From: Devosia aurantiaca
GTDB lineage: Bacteria > Pseudomonadota > Alphaproteobacteria > Rhizobiales > Devosiaceae
Direction of reading: 5' to 3'
Assembly (NCBI RefSeq): GCF_011058215.1
Contig: NZ_JAALFG010000002.1
Span: 682,001 to 746,000 of the forward strand
Length of the DNA: 64,000 nucleotides
The notes below the pieces were generated by a model. It made no database searches. It was not told where the DNA came from and worked only from the letters and a program-made list of their open reading frames with translations. Shown one piece after another: positions 9,056-17,399 of this stretch (positions within the stretch are counted from its first letter, which is position 1; each line of letters opens with the position of its first letter). Made by a program: the position numbers and the translations under genes.

Positions 9056-10385
9056 GCGCCAGCGGCAGCCTGATCTCGACCAGCAATCCACCAAGCGGCG
9101 CGGCAGCATAGCTGATCGTGCCGCCGTTCAGTTCAAGGATCTCGGTGGCAATCGCGAGCCCCAGTCCAGTGCCCGGCACGCTCTCGTCATGCCGCACGCC
9201 GCGAGCACCGAGCTTGGCCATATGTTCAGGCGCAATGCCCGGACCGTCATCGGCGACCGTCATCAACGCCACATGGCCTTCCGTTGCGCTTTGAATGACC
9301 ACACTTGAACGGGCCCACTTTGCCGCGTTTTCAAGCGTGACGCCGACAAGTTCAAGCAGGTCCTGGCGATGGATGTCGACCATTAGCTCTTCGCCCAGCT
9401 CGGCCTTCCAATGCAGCATTTCCCCGCGCCCGGTCTTGCGCAGCACCGTCATGGTGCGCAGCACGGCGGTGTTGAGCGAACTGCTTTCCCGGTGCTCTCG
9501 CGACCGCGGCCTCAGGGATGCAAGACGCATCTGATAATCGACCCGGCTCGACATCTCCTGTGCCAAGTTGTCCAGCGCTTCGGCGTCGGTATCATCTCCC
9601 CGGTCGCGCAAGCGCATGGCGACGCCATGGACGGCCGCAAGTGGTGTCTTGAGGCCATGCGCCAGATCCGCCGCTCGCCGCCGGCCGCGTTCCGCGAGCG
9701 AATGACGCTCCGCGAGCAGCGCATTGACCTCATCTACCAGGGGCTGAATTTCGCTCGGAAATGCTTCCGTCATCCTCTCCACGTCCCCGCGCCGCACGTC
9801 GTCCACGGCGCTGCGAAGCCTGTTGAGAGGGCGAAGGCTCATGCGCAACTGCACCCAGGCGATGCCCAAAATGCCGAGAGCCAAAAGGCTGAACAGTCGC
9901 GCGATATCCCAGGCGAAACGCATGCCGGCTTCGTGGATCGGCTCGTGGTCTTCACCTACCGTGATCTCGAAATGCCGATCGCCCAGTTCGATCGGCCGCC
10001 GGATCATGATAAGGTGCAGGTTGTCGTCATTGGCAAAATGAAAGGTACCCGTATCCCTGCCCTGTTCGCCGCTCAGTTGTTGGTCGAACAGCGATCGAGA
10101 CCGCGAAATGGCGCCTGTGTCGGAGTCCTCGATCTGCCAGTAACGACCCCCGAGCGGCGTGTCATAGCGCGGGTCCGGCAAGGGCGACCGGATCGTCGGC
10201 TGCGCGGCGTCGGGATCGATCAAGGCAACAATGCGCGTCAGCGCCGCTTCAAGATCTTCCTGAACGCTGCTTTCGAGGTTGGCCACGAAGAGTGTGTGAA
10301 GAATGAAACCGGCCAGGATGAGGGAAAAGACCACCATCGAAGCGGCAAGGCCCATAAGCCGCAGGCCAAGCGATTGCCGGTTCAA
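9048..10385 (-). CDS. sensor histidine kinase of a two-component system
   Basis: 445-aa inner-membrane kinase. Two membrane helices (about residues 10-32 and 162-182) flank a periplasmic sensor of some 130 residues. A short HAMP-like linker follows, then the phosphoacceptor H243 in DLAHGLKTPLA, and the ATPase with N box (ENAAKWA), G1 (DDGPGIAP) and G2 (GTGLGLAI). The layout resembles PhoQ/FeuQ-type kinases. The start codon overlaps the regulator stop by four bases (ATGA), so the two are translationally coupled. It presumably phosphorylates the regulator upstream. The signal is unknown; the PepSY-like protein at the head of the operon is a candidate sensor partner. Confidence 0.88.
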   Translation of the reverse strand: MNRQSLGLRLMGLAASMVVFSLILAGFILHTLFVANLESSVQEDLEAALTRIVALIDPDAAQPTIRSPLPDPRYDTPLGGRYWQIEDSDTGAISRSRSLFDQQLSGEQGRDTGTFHFANDDNLHLIMIRRPIELGDRHFEITVGEDHEPIHEAGMRFAWDIARLFSLLALGILGIAWVQLRMSLRPLNRLRSAVDDVRRGDVERMTEAFPSEIQPLVDEVNALLAERHSLAERGRRRAADLAHGLKTPLAAVHGVAMRLRDRGDDTDAEALDNLAQEMSSRVDYQMRLASLRPRSREHRESSSLNTAVLRTMTVLRKTGRGEMLHWKAELGEELMVDIHRQDLLELVGVTLENAAKWARSSVVIQSATEGHVALMTVADDGPGIAPEHMAKLGARGVRHDESVPGTGLGLAIATEILELNGGTISYAAAPLGGLLVEIRLPLALS

Positions 10386-11044
10386 TACGCGTCACCCAAA
10401 GTGTAGCCGAAGCCGCGCCTGGTCTTGACCACGTCATGCCCCAGTCGCTTGCGCAATCGCGCCACGAGCACTTCGACGGCGTTGGAGTCGCGCTCGAAAT
10501 CCTGGCGATAGATATGCTCGGTAATCTCGAGCTGGGACACGACGCGCCCGCGATTGTGCAGGAGATAAGCGATGAGCCGATATTCCTGGGGCGTCAGGTC
10601 CATCGGCACGCCGTCGCTCGTCACCTGCATGGTGCGCATGTCGAGCTCGTATTTGCCAAAAACGACGCGCGAACTGGCAATGCCGCTCGATCGGCGGATC
10701 AGCGCCCGCATGCGCGCCACGATCTCCTGGGCGTGGAAGGGCTTTACCACATAGTCATCGGCGCCCGCCTCGATCCCTTCGACCCGCTCTTCCCACTGGC
10801 CGCGGGCGGTCAGGATCAGCACCGGCGTTTGCAGTCCCCCGCGCCGCCAGCGCTTTAACACGGTCAGGCCGTCCATTTGCGGCAGGCCGAGATCGAGAAT
10901 GATGGCGTCGAACGCTTCGCTGTCGGCTCGGAACCACACCGTTTCGCCGTCGGACTCGCGATGCACTTCGAAGCCTGATCGGCTCAAAGCGCTCTGCAGC
11001 ACCTCGGCAATTCGGTCATCGTCCTCGCCAACAAGTATTTTCAA
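10382..11044 (-). CDS. OmpR-family response regulator
   Basis: 220-aa DNA-binding regulator. The receiver domain has the acidic pocket EDD at 7-9, phosphoacceptor D51 (LDLGLP) and K101 (DDYVVKPF). A winged-helix OmpR/PhoB domain follows (LTPQEYRLIAYLLHNRG, SNAVEVLVARLRKRL, TRRGFGYTL). The start is TTG, overlapping the TGA of the upstream gene as TTGA, a coupling arrangement that supports this start over later codons. It is the second gene of a three-gene operon and probably controls envelope functions in the manner of PhoP/FeuP; targets are not visible here. Confidence 0.9.
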   Translation of the reverse strand: MKILVGEDDDRIAEVLQSALSRSGFEVHRESDGETVWFRADSEAFDAIILDLGLPQMDGLTVLKRWRRGGLQTPVLILTARGQWEERVEGIEAGADDYVVKPFHAQEIVARMRALIRRSSGIASSRVVFGKYELDMRTMQVTSDGVPMDLTPQEYRLIAYLLHNRGRVVSQLEITEHIYRQDFERDSNAVEVLVARLRKRLGHDVVKTRRGFGYTLGDAY

Positions 11045-11851
11045 GGTTCACTACCAATGAAGATGCCCGACTGGGCATAGTAATATTCCGTTGTGACTTT
11101 GCCGCCCGGGTTCAAGACCTTGATCGCATAGACCAGGAAGCCCCGGACGCTAAGCAATTGGGCGTCGATCATTTCACCGCCGGTTCGTGTGGAAATATCG
11201 GGCACGATACTTCCAAGGCTGACCGTTCGGCCCGCGCTGGCCGCGTCGCGCGCATCATCTTCGGTGAACTGGACTATCGCGCTGCTGCTTGCCGGACTGC
11301 CAGCACTCGGTGCCGCTGCGCCGCCCCTGCGGAAACTGGAGCACTTGGCGTGCTGACCGCATTGCCGGGCGAAACGCCAATGCCGCCGGTGCTGGGGTTT
11401 GAGGCGTTGCCGGAGCTGTTTCCATTATTTCCCGCGTTGCCATTGCCGCTATTGCCGTTTCCCGAATTGCCGTTGCCGCTGCTATTGCCGGAATTGCCGT
11501 TGCCATTTCCGTTGTTGCCGGCATTGCCGCTGTTGCCGTTTCCATTACTCCCGGCATTTCCGTTGCCGTTGCCATTGCTGCCGCCGGCACTCCCGTTGCC
11601 GTTCCCCCGGCATTGCTGGAATTGCCATTGCCGTTGCCGCTTCCACCGGCATTGCCATTGTTTCCGGAGTTTTCCGAAGAGCCGTTACCGTTTCCATTAT
11701 TGCCCTGGCTCTCCGACTGGCCGTTTCCATTGCCATTGCCATTGCCATTGCCATTGCCATTCCCGTTGCCGTTCCCATTTCCGTTGCCTTGTGACCATGC
11801 AGGCGACACCGAAAAAGCCAGACAAAGCGATATGACCAGAACCCAACGCAT
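11041..11851 (-). CDS. secreted Asn-Gly repeat protein with PepSY-like C-terminus, two frameshifts
   Basis: First gene of the operon with the two-component system. It starts MRWVLVISLCLAFSVSPAWS, a clear signal peptide. About 150 residues of nearly pure Gly/Asn/Ser repeat follow, beginning with at least ten GN pairs. As called the frame breaks twice. One extra base in the C-run at 11604-11608 restores GNGNGSAGGSNGNGNG, and another near 11322 leads into a ~75-residue globular end (AIVQFTEDDARDAASAGRTV, VYAIKVLNPGGKVTTEYYYA, stop TGA at 11041-11043). That end resembles PepSY-type periplasmic domains. The stop overlaps the regulator's TTG start. Probable role: periplasmic modulator of the kinase (inference). 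Confidence 0.65.
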
Positions 11852-11966
11852 CCGCGCACCTTATCATTTCCAAGCTGACAAACGGCTTACAGTCAGACTC
11901 ACTGCTGCGTCACGGCCAATGTGAAAAGGTGATCGCCGGCGTCCATCCATGCAGGACCGCACCCCT

Positions 11967-12022
11967 CCGTTGAAGGCCGAATGCTCCGCCGAGCGTCACG
12001 GCGCCCATTCGGCCTTCAACGG
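11967..12022. repeat. perfect 17-bp inverted repeat (long hairpin) in an intergenic region
   Basis: CCGTTGAAGGCCGAATG at 11967-11983 is repeated exactly as its reverse complement at 12006-12022, with a 22-nt loop, followed on the plus strand by CCCTTTCCTTTCG. It lies between two gene starts (the Asn-Gly repeat gene on the minus strand and the oxidoreductase on the plus strand). The rest of the 285-bp gap contains a second weak hairpin (CCCCAC/GTGGGG around 12060) and no convincing coding frame. Confidence 0.75.
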
Positions 12023-12136
12023 CCCTTTCCTTTCGCAACATCGCGCGGACTACCCCACAAACGAGTGGGGAATTCGGTTTACGGCTTCTTTATTCCGCCC
12101 CTCAGTCAGCGCCGTGGCGCCACGAGGAGCAGATAA

Positions 12137-13541
12137 ATGAACGTCCATATCCGGGCTGAAGCCCACAACATCACCCCCTTCTGGCCATCGCCATCGAAGG
12201 GCTGATCATGCGGGTCAATGGCCGCATCGTGACCCCGGAACAGGAGGACTATGACGAGTTGCGCAGCCTGTCCCTGTCCAACTGGGATCAGCGCCCGCTG
12301 TTCATCGCCCGGGTCGCCGATGCGGCAGACGTTGCCAATGTCGTCGATTTTGCGCGCCGCCATCAGCTTGAACTCGCCATCCGCAGCGGCGGTCATTCCG
12401 TTTGCGGCCACAGTGCCACGGATGGCGGCGTGGTAATCGACCTGCGCGACCTTCAGAGCCTCGACATCGATCTTCAGAACATGAGCGTTTGGGCCGGCAG
12501 CGGCCTCACCGCCGGTCAGGTCAGCGCAGCGCTCGACGAGCACGGCGTGGCAGTTGGCTTCGGCGACTCGGCCAGCGTGGGTATCGGCGGCCTCACCCTT
12601 GGCGGCGGCGTCGGCTACCTCACGCGCAAGTTCGGTCTGACCATCGACTCGCTGATCGCTGCCGAGATCGTCACCCATTCGGGCAGCATTCTCACCATCA
12701 ACGAAAGCAAGCATCCTGAACTGTTCTGGGCCATTCGCGGCGGCGGCGGCAATTTCGGCGTCGTCACGCGCTTCCGCTACCGGCTCAACCCGCTGCCGCA
12801 TTTCACCGGCGGCCCACTGGTCTTGCCCGCAACGCCCGAAGTTCTCGCCGGCTTTGCTGCTGCCGCAAAGGCTGCTCCCGATGAACTATCGACCATTTTG
12901 ATGGCCATGCCCGCCCCACCCCTGCCCTTCCTCCCGCCGGAACTTTACGGCAAGACGGTTTTGATGGGCATGATGGCCTATGCAGGTCCGGTCGAAGACG
13001 CCCAAGAGGCGCTCGCACCCTTCCGCGCCCTCGCTACCCCGCTTGCAGATCTGGTCCGTCCGGGTCCCTACAGCATGATGTACTTGCCCGAGGACCCGAC
13101 CATGAAGCCCGCACTATCAGTGCGCACCCTGTACAAGGACAATCTCGATGTTGCCGAAGCCAAGGCGATCCTCGATCGCGTCGAGCGTTGCGCCGCCCCG
13201 ATGCGCATGGCTCAGGTTCGTGTTCTGGGCGGGGCGGTCAAGCGTGTCCCCGCTGAAACGACTGCCTATGGCCACCGCGACGCCGAAATGCTGATCGCCT
13301 TCCTCGCCATGGACCGCGATGCCGAAGCTGCCGCGCGCAACGATCTTTGGGCCGACGATTGCGTCGCCTCGGTCGGCGGCGGCGATGGCAGCGCCTACTC
13401 TAACTTCCTCGCCGATAAGGGTCCGGAAACCGCTAGAGCCGCCTACACCACCGGCATCTGGAAGCGCCTGCGCGAAGTCAAGCGCGCTTACGATCCGATG
13501 AACTTCTTCCGTCGCAATCACACAACATTCCGCCAGCCTGA
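12137..13541 (+). CDS. FAD-binding (BBE-type) oxidoreductase, frameshifted at both ends
   Basis: Flavoprotein of the PCMH/berberine-bridge family, about 468 aa. The FAD domain has AIRSGGHSVCGHSATDGGVV (the GGH histidine is the usual covalent FAD anchor) and GGLTLGGGVGYLTRKFG. The C-terminal BBE motif is KRAYDPMNFFRRNH. AGGAG sits seven bases before the ATG at 12137, but that frame stops after 22 codons; one added base near 12180 joins it to the main frame. At the 3' end the called frame runs through a perfect terminator to 13650, while one base near 13527 gives the family ending NIPPA and a stop at 13541. The substrate is unknown. Confidence 0.78.
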
Positions 13542-13562
13542 TTTTGACTGGCGACAGAAAAG

Positions 13563-13595
13563 CGGCGGCCCCCACGCGGAGGCCGCCGTTTTGTT
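13563..13595 (+). terminator. rho-independent terminator of the FAD oxidoreductase gene
   Basis: CGGCGGCC (13563-13570) pairs with GGCCGCCG (13581-13588), followed by TTTTGTTT. It lies 22 nt after the reconstructed stop at 13541. Confidence 0.9.
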
Positions 13596-13602
13596 TATTC
13601 GG

Positions 13603-13911
13603 TTACCAGCGGCGCCTGAACACCTGGTCGGCAATGCCGCGATTGCGTGACGCCGCCATGACCGGAATAAGCAGGGCATCGATCAGCCACCAAAGGCCCA
13701 CAAGCGCCCAAAGAAAGCCAAGCAGGCCGAAGCTCAGAAAGCTCAAAAGCAGCACGACGCCCGAGAAGCCGAGCATGATCAACCCGCTCAGCGGCCTACC
13801 GAGATAAAACCGGTGCGCGCCGACATAGCCCAGAAACAGCCAGAGCACGTAAGCAACGAGCAGGGACTTCTTCTCAATATCGTATTGGACAGCAGCGCGG
13901 TCGTTGGTCAT
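13603..13911 (-). CDS. TM2-domain membrane protein
   Basis: 102-aa protein starting MTNDRAAVQYDIEKKSLL, with AGGAGA upstream. TM2 hallmark: two hydrophobic helices joined by a short turn containing GYVGAHRFYLGRPLSGLIML, followed by a further hydrophobic stretch (FLWALVGLWWLIDALLIPVM). The family is widespread in bacteria and of unclear role. It is divergent from the IclR-type gene with only 25 nt between starts, so promoters must overlap the coding ends. Confidence 0.85.
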   Translation of the reverse strand: MTNDRAAVQYDIEKKSLLVAYVLWLFLGYVGAHRFYLGRPLSGLIMLGFSGVVLLLSFLSFGLLGFLWALVGLWWLIDALLIPVMAASRNRGIADQVFRRRW

Positions 13912-13936
13912 GGTTTCTCCTGTTGGCGACACATAA

Positions 13937-14731
13937 ATGGTCACCCCTGCCCCGCCTTCAAGAAGCGAGCCGAAATCAATGCGCGAAGGCGACATCATCC
14001 AAGGCCTGATCCGCGGCTTGTCCGTCATCGAATGCTTTGACGAAACCCATGCCCGCATGTCGATCACCGATGTCGCCGAGCGCACGGGGCTTGAGCGCGC
14101 CACGGCCCGTCGCTGTCTCCTCACCCTCGCCCATCTCGGCTACGCCACCTATGACGGCAAGTTCTTCCAGCTGACGCCGCGCGTCCTCAACCTCGGCCAC
14201 TCCTATCTGGCGACCACGCCGCTGCCCCGGCTGATCCAGCCCTTCCTCGACGAACTTTCCCACGCGACCAGCGAATCGACCTCCGCTGCCGTGCTCGAAG
14301 GCACCGACATCCTCTACATCGCCCGCGCCTCCACCCGCCGCGTCATGTCGATCAACCTCGCCCCCGGCGCCCGCCTTCCGGCCTACTGCACCTCGATGGG
14401 CCGCACGCTCCTCGCTGCCCTGCCCGCCGAGGAAGCGCGCGCCATCCTCGACCGCTCGAACTCATGGCCTACACCCCCACACCAAGGCAGACATGGCCAG
14501 CATCACGATCGAACTCGGCGTCGTCGCCGCGCAGGGCTTTGCCGTCATCGACCAGGAACTCGAAATCGGCCTCTGCTCCATCGCCGTGCCGCTGGTCAAC
14601 GCCCACGGCAAGGTGGTTGCCGCCATCAATATCGGCGCGCAAACGGCACGAGCGCCGACCTCCCGCATGATCGCCCATTTCTTGCCCCTGATGCGCAAGC
14701 TCCAGGCCGAAGTGCGCCCCTGCTGCGTTAA
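13937..14731 (+). CDS. IclR-family transcriptional regulator (PcaR/PobR type), frameshifted
   Basis: Regulator of about 265 aa. The N-terminal winged helix-turn-helix is intact (IIQGLIRGLSVIECFDETHA, ITDVAERTGLERATARRCLL), as is the start of the effector domain (SESTSAAVLEGTDILYIARA, PAYCTSMGRTLLAALP). After LDRSN the frame breaks. Adding one C near 14469, one C in the run near 14476 and one C in the run at 14717-14720 restores AYTPHTKADMASITIELG, DQELEIGLCSIAVPLVN and the normal ending RKLQAEVRPLLR. PcaR-like proteins control aromatic-acid catabolism, but no such genes are adjacent. The exact start is uncertain (13937 or 13979). Confidence 0.8.
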   Translation: MVTPAPPSRSEPKSMREGDIIQGLIRGLSVIECFDETHARMSITDVAERTGLERATARRCLLTLAHLGYATYDGKFFQLTPRVLNLGHSYLATTPLPRLIQPFLDELSHATSESTSAAVLEGTDILYIARASTRRVMSINLAPGARLPAYCTSMGRTLLAALPAEEARAILDRSNSWPTPPHQGRHGQHHDRTRRRRRAGLCRHRPGTRNRPLLHRRAAGQRPRQGGCRHQYRRANGTSADLPHDRPFLAPDAQAPGRSAPLLR

Positions 14732-14800
14732 TTCTGCGTCACATAGGGCAGCCTGTTCTGTAACAGTCCACAGCCACCCAATGAAAATTGCCCGACAGAT

Positions 14801-14830
14801 CAGTCACTTAGACTGTCACAATCCAGTCAT
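14801..14830 (+). promoter_or_regulatory. tandem Pho box upstream of pstS
   Basis: Three CTGTCAT-like heptamers on one face: CAGTCAC (14801-14807), CTGTCAC (14813-14819) and CAGTCAT (14824-14830), spaced 12 and 11 nt. PhoB-dimer boxes are pairs of such heptamers 11 nt apart. An A/T-rich TAAAAC about 10 nt downstream could be the -10. The site lies 101 nt before pstS and fits PhoB control of the whole pst operon, including phoB itself. Confidence 0.75.
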
Positions 14831-14930
14831 TCAGCTGCAATAAAACTGTCGTCCAGCACTTCTATGGTCGCCACGTCCAAGGGCGGCCTCAAGGTCGGCC
14901 CGTACAAACGAATTCGTAAAGGGAAATCCC

Positions 14931-15956
14931 ATGAAGACCGCACTTTTCGCCAGTGCAGCCGTGATCGCGCTGGCCGCGTTCGGCACCACTGCTGCCTTTG
15001 CCCAGTCGCGCGACACCATCCAGGTCGCCGGCTCGTCGACGGTCCTGCCCTTCGCCTCGATCGTCGCTGAAGAATTCAGTGCCTCCTTCCCCGAGTTCAA
15101 GACCCCGGTCGTCGGTTCGGGCGGCACCGGTGGCGGTCTCAGCCAGTTCTGTGAAGGCGTTGGCGACAACACCATCGACATCGCCAATGCCTCGCGCCAG
15201 ATCCGCGACGGCGAGCGCGAAGCCTGCACCGCCGCTGGCGTCACCGACATCCGCGAAGTCCAGTTCGGCTTCGACGGCATCGTCTTTGCCTCATCTGCCA
15301 ATGGCCCGGACTTCGCCCTGACCCCGCTCCAGGTCTATAAGGCAATCGCCGCTCAGGTCGTCGTCGATGGCGCCCTCGTCGACAACCCCTATACCAACTG
15401 GTCCGAGATCGACCCTTCGCTCCCCGACCAGCCGATCGCCCTCGCGATCCCCGCTTCCAACCACGGCACCCGTGAAGTCTTCCAGGAGAAGGTTGTCTCG
15501 GCGGGTTTTGAAGAAGCCGGTGCTCCCGAAGGTCTTTCGGAAGAAGAACTCGAAGCTGCCGAAACCACCTTCCGCCAGGACGTGGTCATCGAAATCTCGG
15601 GCGACTACACCGAGACCCTTGCCCGCCTCAATTCCGATCCCAACACCGTCGGCGTCTTCGGCCTGTCCTTCTACGAACAGAACACCGACACCCTCAAGGT
15701 CGCGACCGTCGACGGCGTTGAACCGACCAAGGCAACCGTCGCTGCCGGCGAATATCCGGTGTCCCGCCCGCTCTTCTTCTACGTCAAGGGTCAGCATATC
15801 GGCGTGATCCCCGGCCTTGAAGAATACGTCCAGTACTTCCTCTCCGAAGGCGTTTCGGGCGAAGGCGGTATCCTGGAAGCCGCTGGCCTGATCCCGCAGC
15901 CGGCTGAAACCACTGCTGAAATCCTCGCCTCCTTCGAAGCTGGCGCTGCTCAGTAA
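14931..15956 (+). CDS. pstS: phosphate ABC transporter substrate-binding protein
   Basis: 341-aa periplasmic phosphate receptor. The signal peptide MKTALFASAAVIALAAFG ends near AFAQ. Phosphate-binding motifs are present: IQVAGSSTVLPF at the mature N-terminus, VGSGGTGGG near residue 60 and IDIANASRQI. It is the first gene of a pst operon behind a tandem Pho box. The length and motifs are those of the alphaproteobacterial PstS subgroup, longer than strict ligand-loop versions. Confidence 0.95.
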   Translation: MKTALFASAAVIALAAFGTTAAFAQSRDTIQVAGSSTVLPFASIVAEEFSASFPEFKTPVVGSGGTGGGLSQFCEGVGDNTIDIANASRQIRDGEREACTAAGVTDIREVQFGFDGIVFASSANGPDFALTPLQVYKAIAAQVVVDGALVDNPYTNWSEIDPSLPDQPIALAIPASNHGTREVFQEKVVSAGFEEAGAPEGLSEEELEAAETTFRQDVVIEISGDYTETLARLNSDPNTVGVFGLSFYEQNTDTLKVATVDGVEPTKATVAAGEYPVSRPLFFYVKGQHIGVIPGLEEYVQYFLSEGVSGEGGILEAAGLIPQPAETTAEILASFEAGAAQ

Positions 15957-16021
15957 TCTGCCCAGCGGGCCGCGTCACTCCCGGCGCAGCCCGCATCTTT
16001 TTCTTGTGCGGGGGCACATCG

Positions 16022-17398
16022 ATGAATGCGTTGATCATAGCCGCTGTCCTGCTTGTCCTTTTGGGCGTGTCCTACCAGTCCGGCTTCGCCAAGAGCCGCG
16101 GGCTCGTCACCGCCGATGGGGTCAAGGTTCACTCCCGCCCGCAATATCACGGCTCCTATTCCGCCCTCTGGACCATGATCCCGGCACTCGCCGTGCTGCT
16201 GCTCTGGTTCTGGTTCGGCGCCGGCATCACCCGCTCCTATACCGTTGGCCTCCTGCCCCAGGACGTGCTGCTCTCGCTCGACCAGACGGGCCTTAACGCC
16301 ACCCTGACGCGCATCAACGCCCTGGCCACCGGCTATGGCGTCGCCGGCGAAGTCGCCCCCTACGAACAGTCTGCCGGCGAAGCGCTGCGCTCGTTCAACT
16401 TCCTCACCTTTGCCGGCACGTTGGTCCTTGCGGTCCTCGCCGGCGGCGCCGGCTTCGTCTATGCCCGCAACCGCATCAGCGCGCGCCTTCGCGCCCGCAA
16501 TTCCGTCGAGCGCGTCATTGGCCTCCTCCTGCTGGCCTGCTCTGCCGTCGCCATCCTCACGACCGTCGGCATCGTCGCTTCGCTGGTAACCGAAGCCTTC
16601 AAGTTCTTCACCTTCATCAACCCCATCGATTTCTTCTTCGGCACCGTTTGGGCCCCCAACAATGCCGGTGGCGCTGCCAACCCAGGCAAGTACGGCCTCC
16701 TGCCGCTTCTTGCCGGCACGCTGATGATCACCGCCATCGCCATGCTGGTCGCGGTTCCGGTGGGCCTCATGGCCGCGATCTATCTCAGCCAATATGCACC
16801 GCGTCAGTTCCGCGCCGTTGCCAAGCCCTTCATCGAAATCCTCGCGGGCATCCCGACCATCGTCTTCGGCTTCTTTGCCCTCGTGACGGTCGGCCCCTTC
16901 CTCCGCGATTTCGGCGCCCTGCTCGGGCTTAGCGTCAATGCCACCAGCGCCCTCACCGCCGGCGTGGTCATGGGCATTATGATCATCCCCTTCGTGTCCT
17001 CGCTCTCCGACGACATCCTCAACCAGGTCCCCCGCACCCTGCGCGATGGTGCCTATGGCCTGGGCGCCACCCAGTCCGAAACCATCCGCAACGTCCTCCT
17101 GCCCGCTGCCCTTCCCGGCATTGTCGGCGCCTTTCTTCTCGCCGTCAGCCGCGCCATCGGGGAAACCATGATCGTGGTTCTGGCCTCGGGCAATTCCCCG
17201 GTCCTGCGCGGCAATCCGCTCGAGCCGGTCTCGACCATCACCGTTTCCATCGTCAACCAGCTCACCGGCGACACCGATTTCACCGGTCCGCAGTCGCTGG
17301 TCGGCTTTGCGCTCGGCCTCACGCTCTTTGTCGTGACGCTCTGCCTCAACATCTTCGCCCTCTACATCGTCCGCCGCTTCCGGGAGCAGTACGAATAA
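16022..17398 (+). CDS. pstC: phosphate ABC transporter permease PstC
   Basis: 458-aa inner-membrane permease. It is longer than the ~320-aa enterobacterial PstC because of an N-terminal extension with three extra hydrophobic segments (residues 1-20, about 45-68 and 125-150) and a periplasmic stretch, the usual form in alphaproteobacteria. The core carries the EAA loop (LRDGAYGLGATQSETIRNVL) and GIPTIVFGFFALVTVGPFL. The start at MNALIIAAVLLVLLG follows a G-rich ribosome site. It pairs with PstA, whose gene starts 2 nt downstream. Confidence 0.93.
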   Translation: MNALIIAAVLLVLLGVSYQSGFAKSRGLVTADGVKVHSRPQYHGSYSALWTMIPALAVLLLWFWFGAGITRSYTVGLLPQDVLLSLDQTGLNATLTRINALATGYGVAGEVAPYEQSAGEALRSFNFLTFAGTLVLAVLAGGAGFVYARNRISARLRARNSVERVIGLLLLACSAVAILTTVGIVASLVTEAFKFFTFINPIDFFFGTVWAPNNAGGAANPGKYGLLPLLAGTLMITAIAMLVAVPVGLMAAIYLSQYAPRQFRAVAKPFIEILAGIPTIVFGFFALVTVGPFLRDFGALLGLSVNATSALTAGVVMGIMIIPFVSSLSDDILNQVPRTLRDGAYGLGATQSETIRNVLLPAALPGIVGAFLLAVSRAIGETMIVVLASGNSPVLRGNPLEPVSTITVSIVNQLTGDTDFTGPQSLVGFALGLTLFVVTLCLNIFALYIVRRFREQYE

Positions 17399-17399
17399 A

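Noticed and set aside
11400..11790. Repetitive GCCATT/GCCGTT stretch that could be mistaken for a CRISPR or satellite array
   Set aside because: Unit is 6 nt without spacers; it encodes the Gly-Asn repeat of a secreted protein on the minus strand.
11949..12140. 63-codon plus-strand frame over the long hairpin
   Set aside because: No ribosome site, and the sequence is mainly the two arms of the inverted repeat.
13541..13650. C-terminal extension of the FAD oxidoreductase to 13650
   Set aside because: The extension reads through a perfect rho-independent terminator, while a one-base correction gives the normal family ending and stop at 13541.
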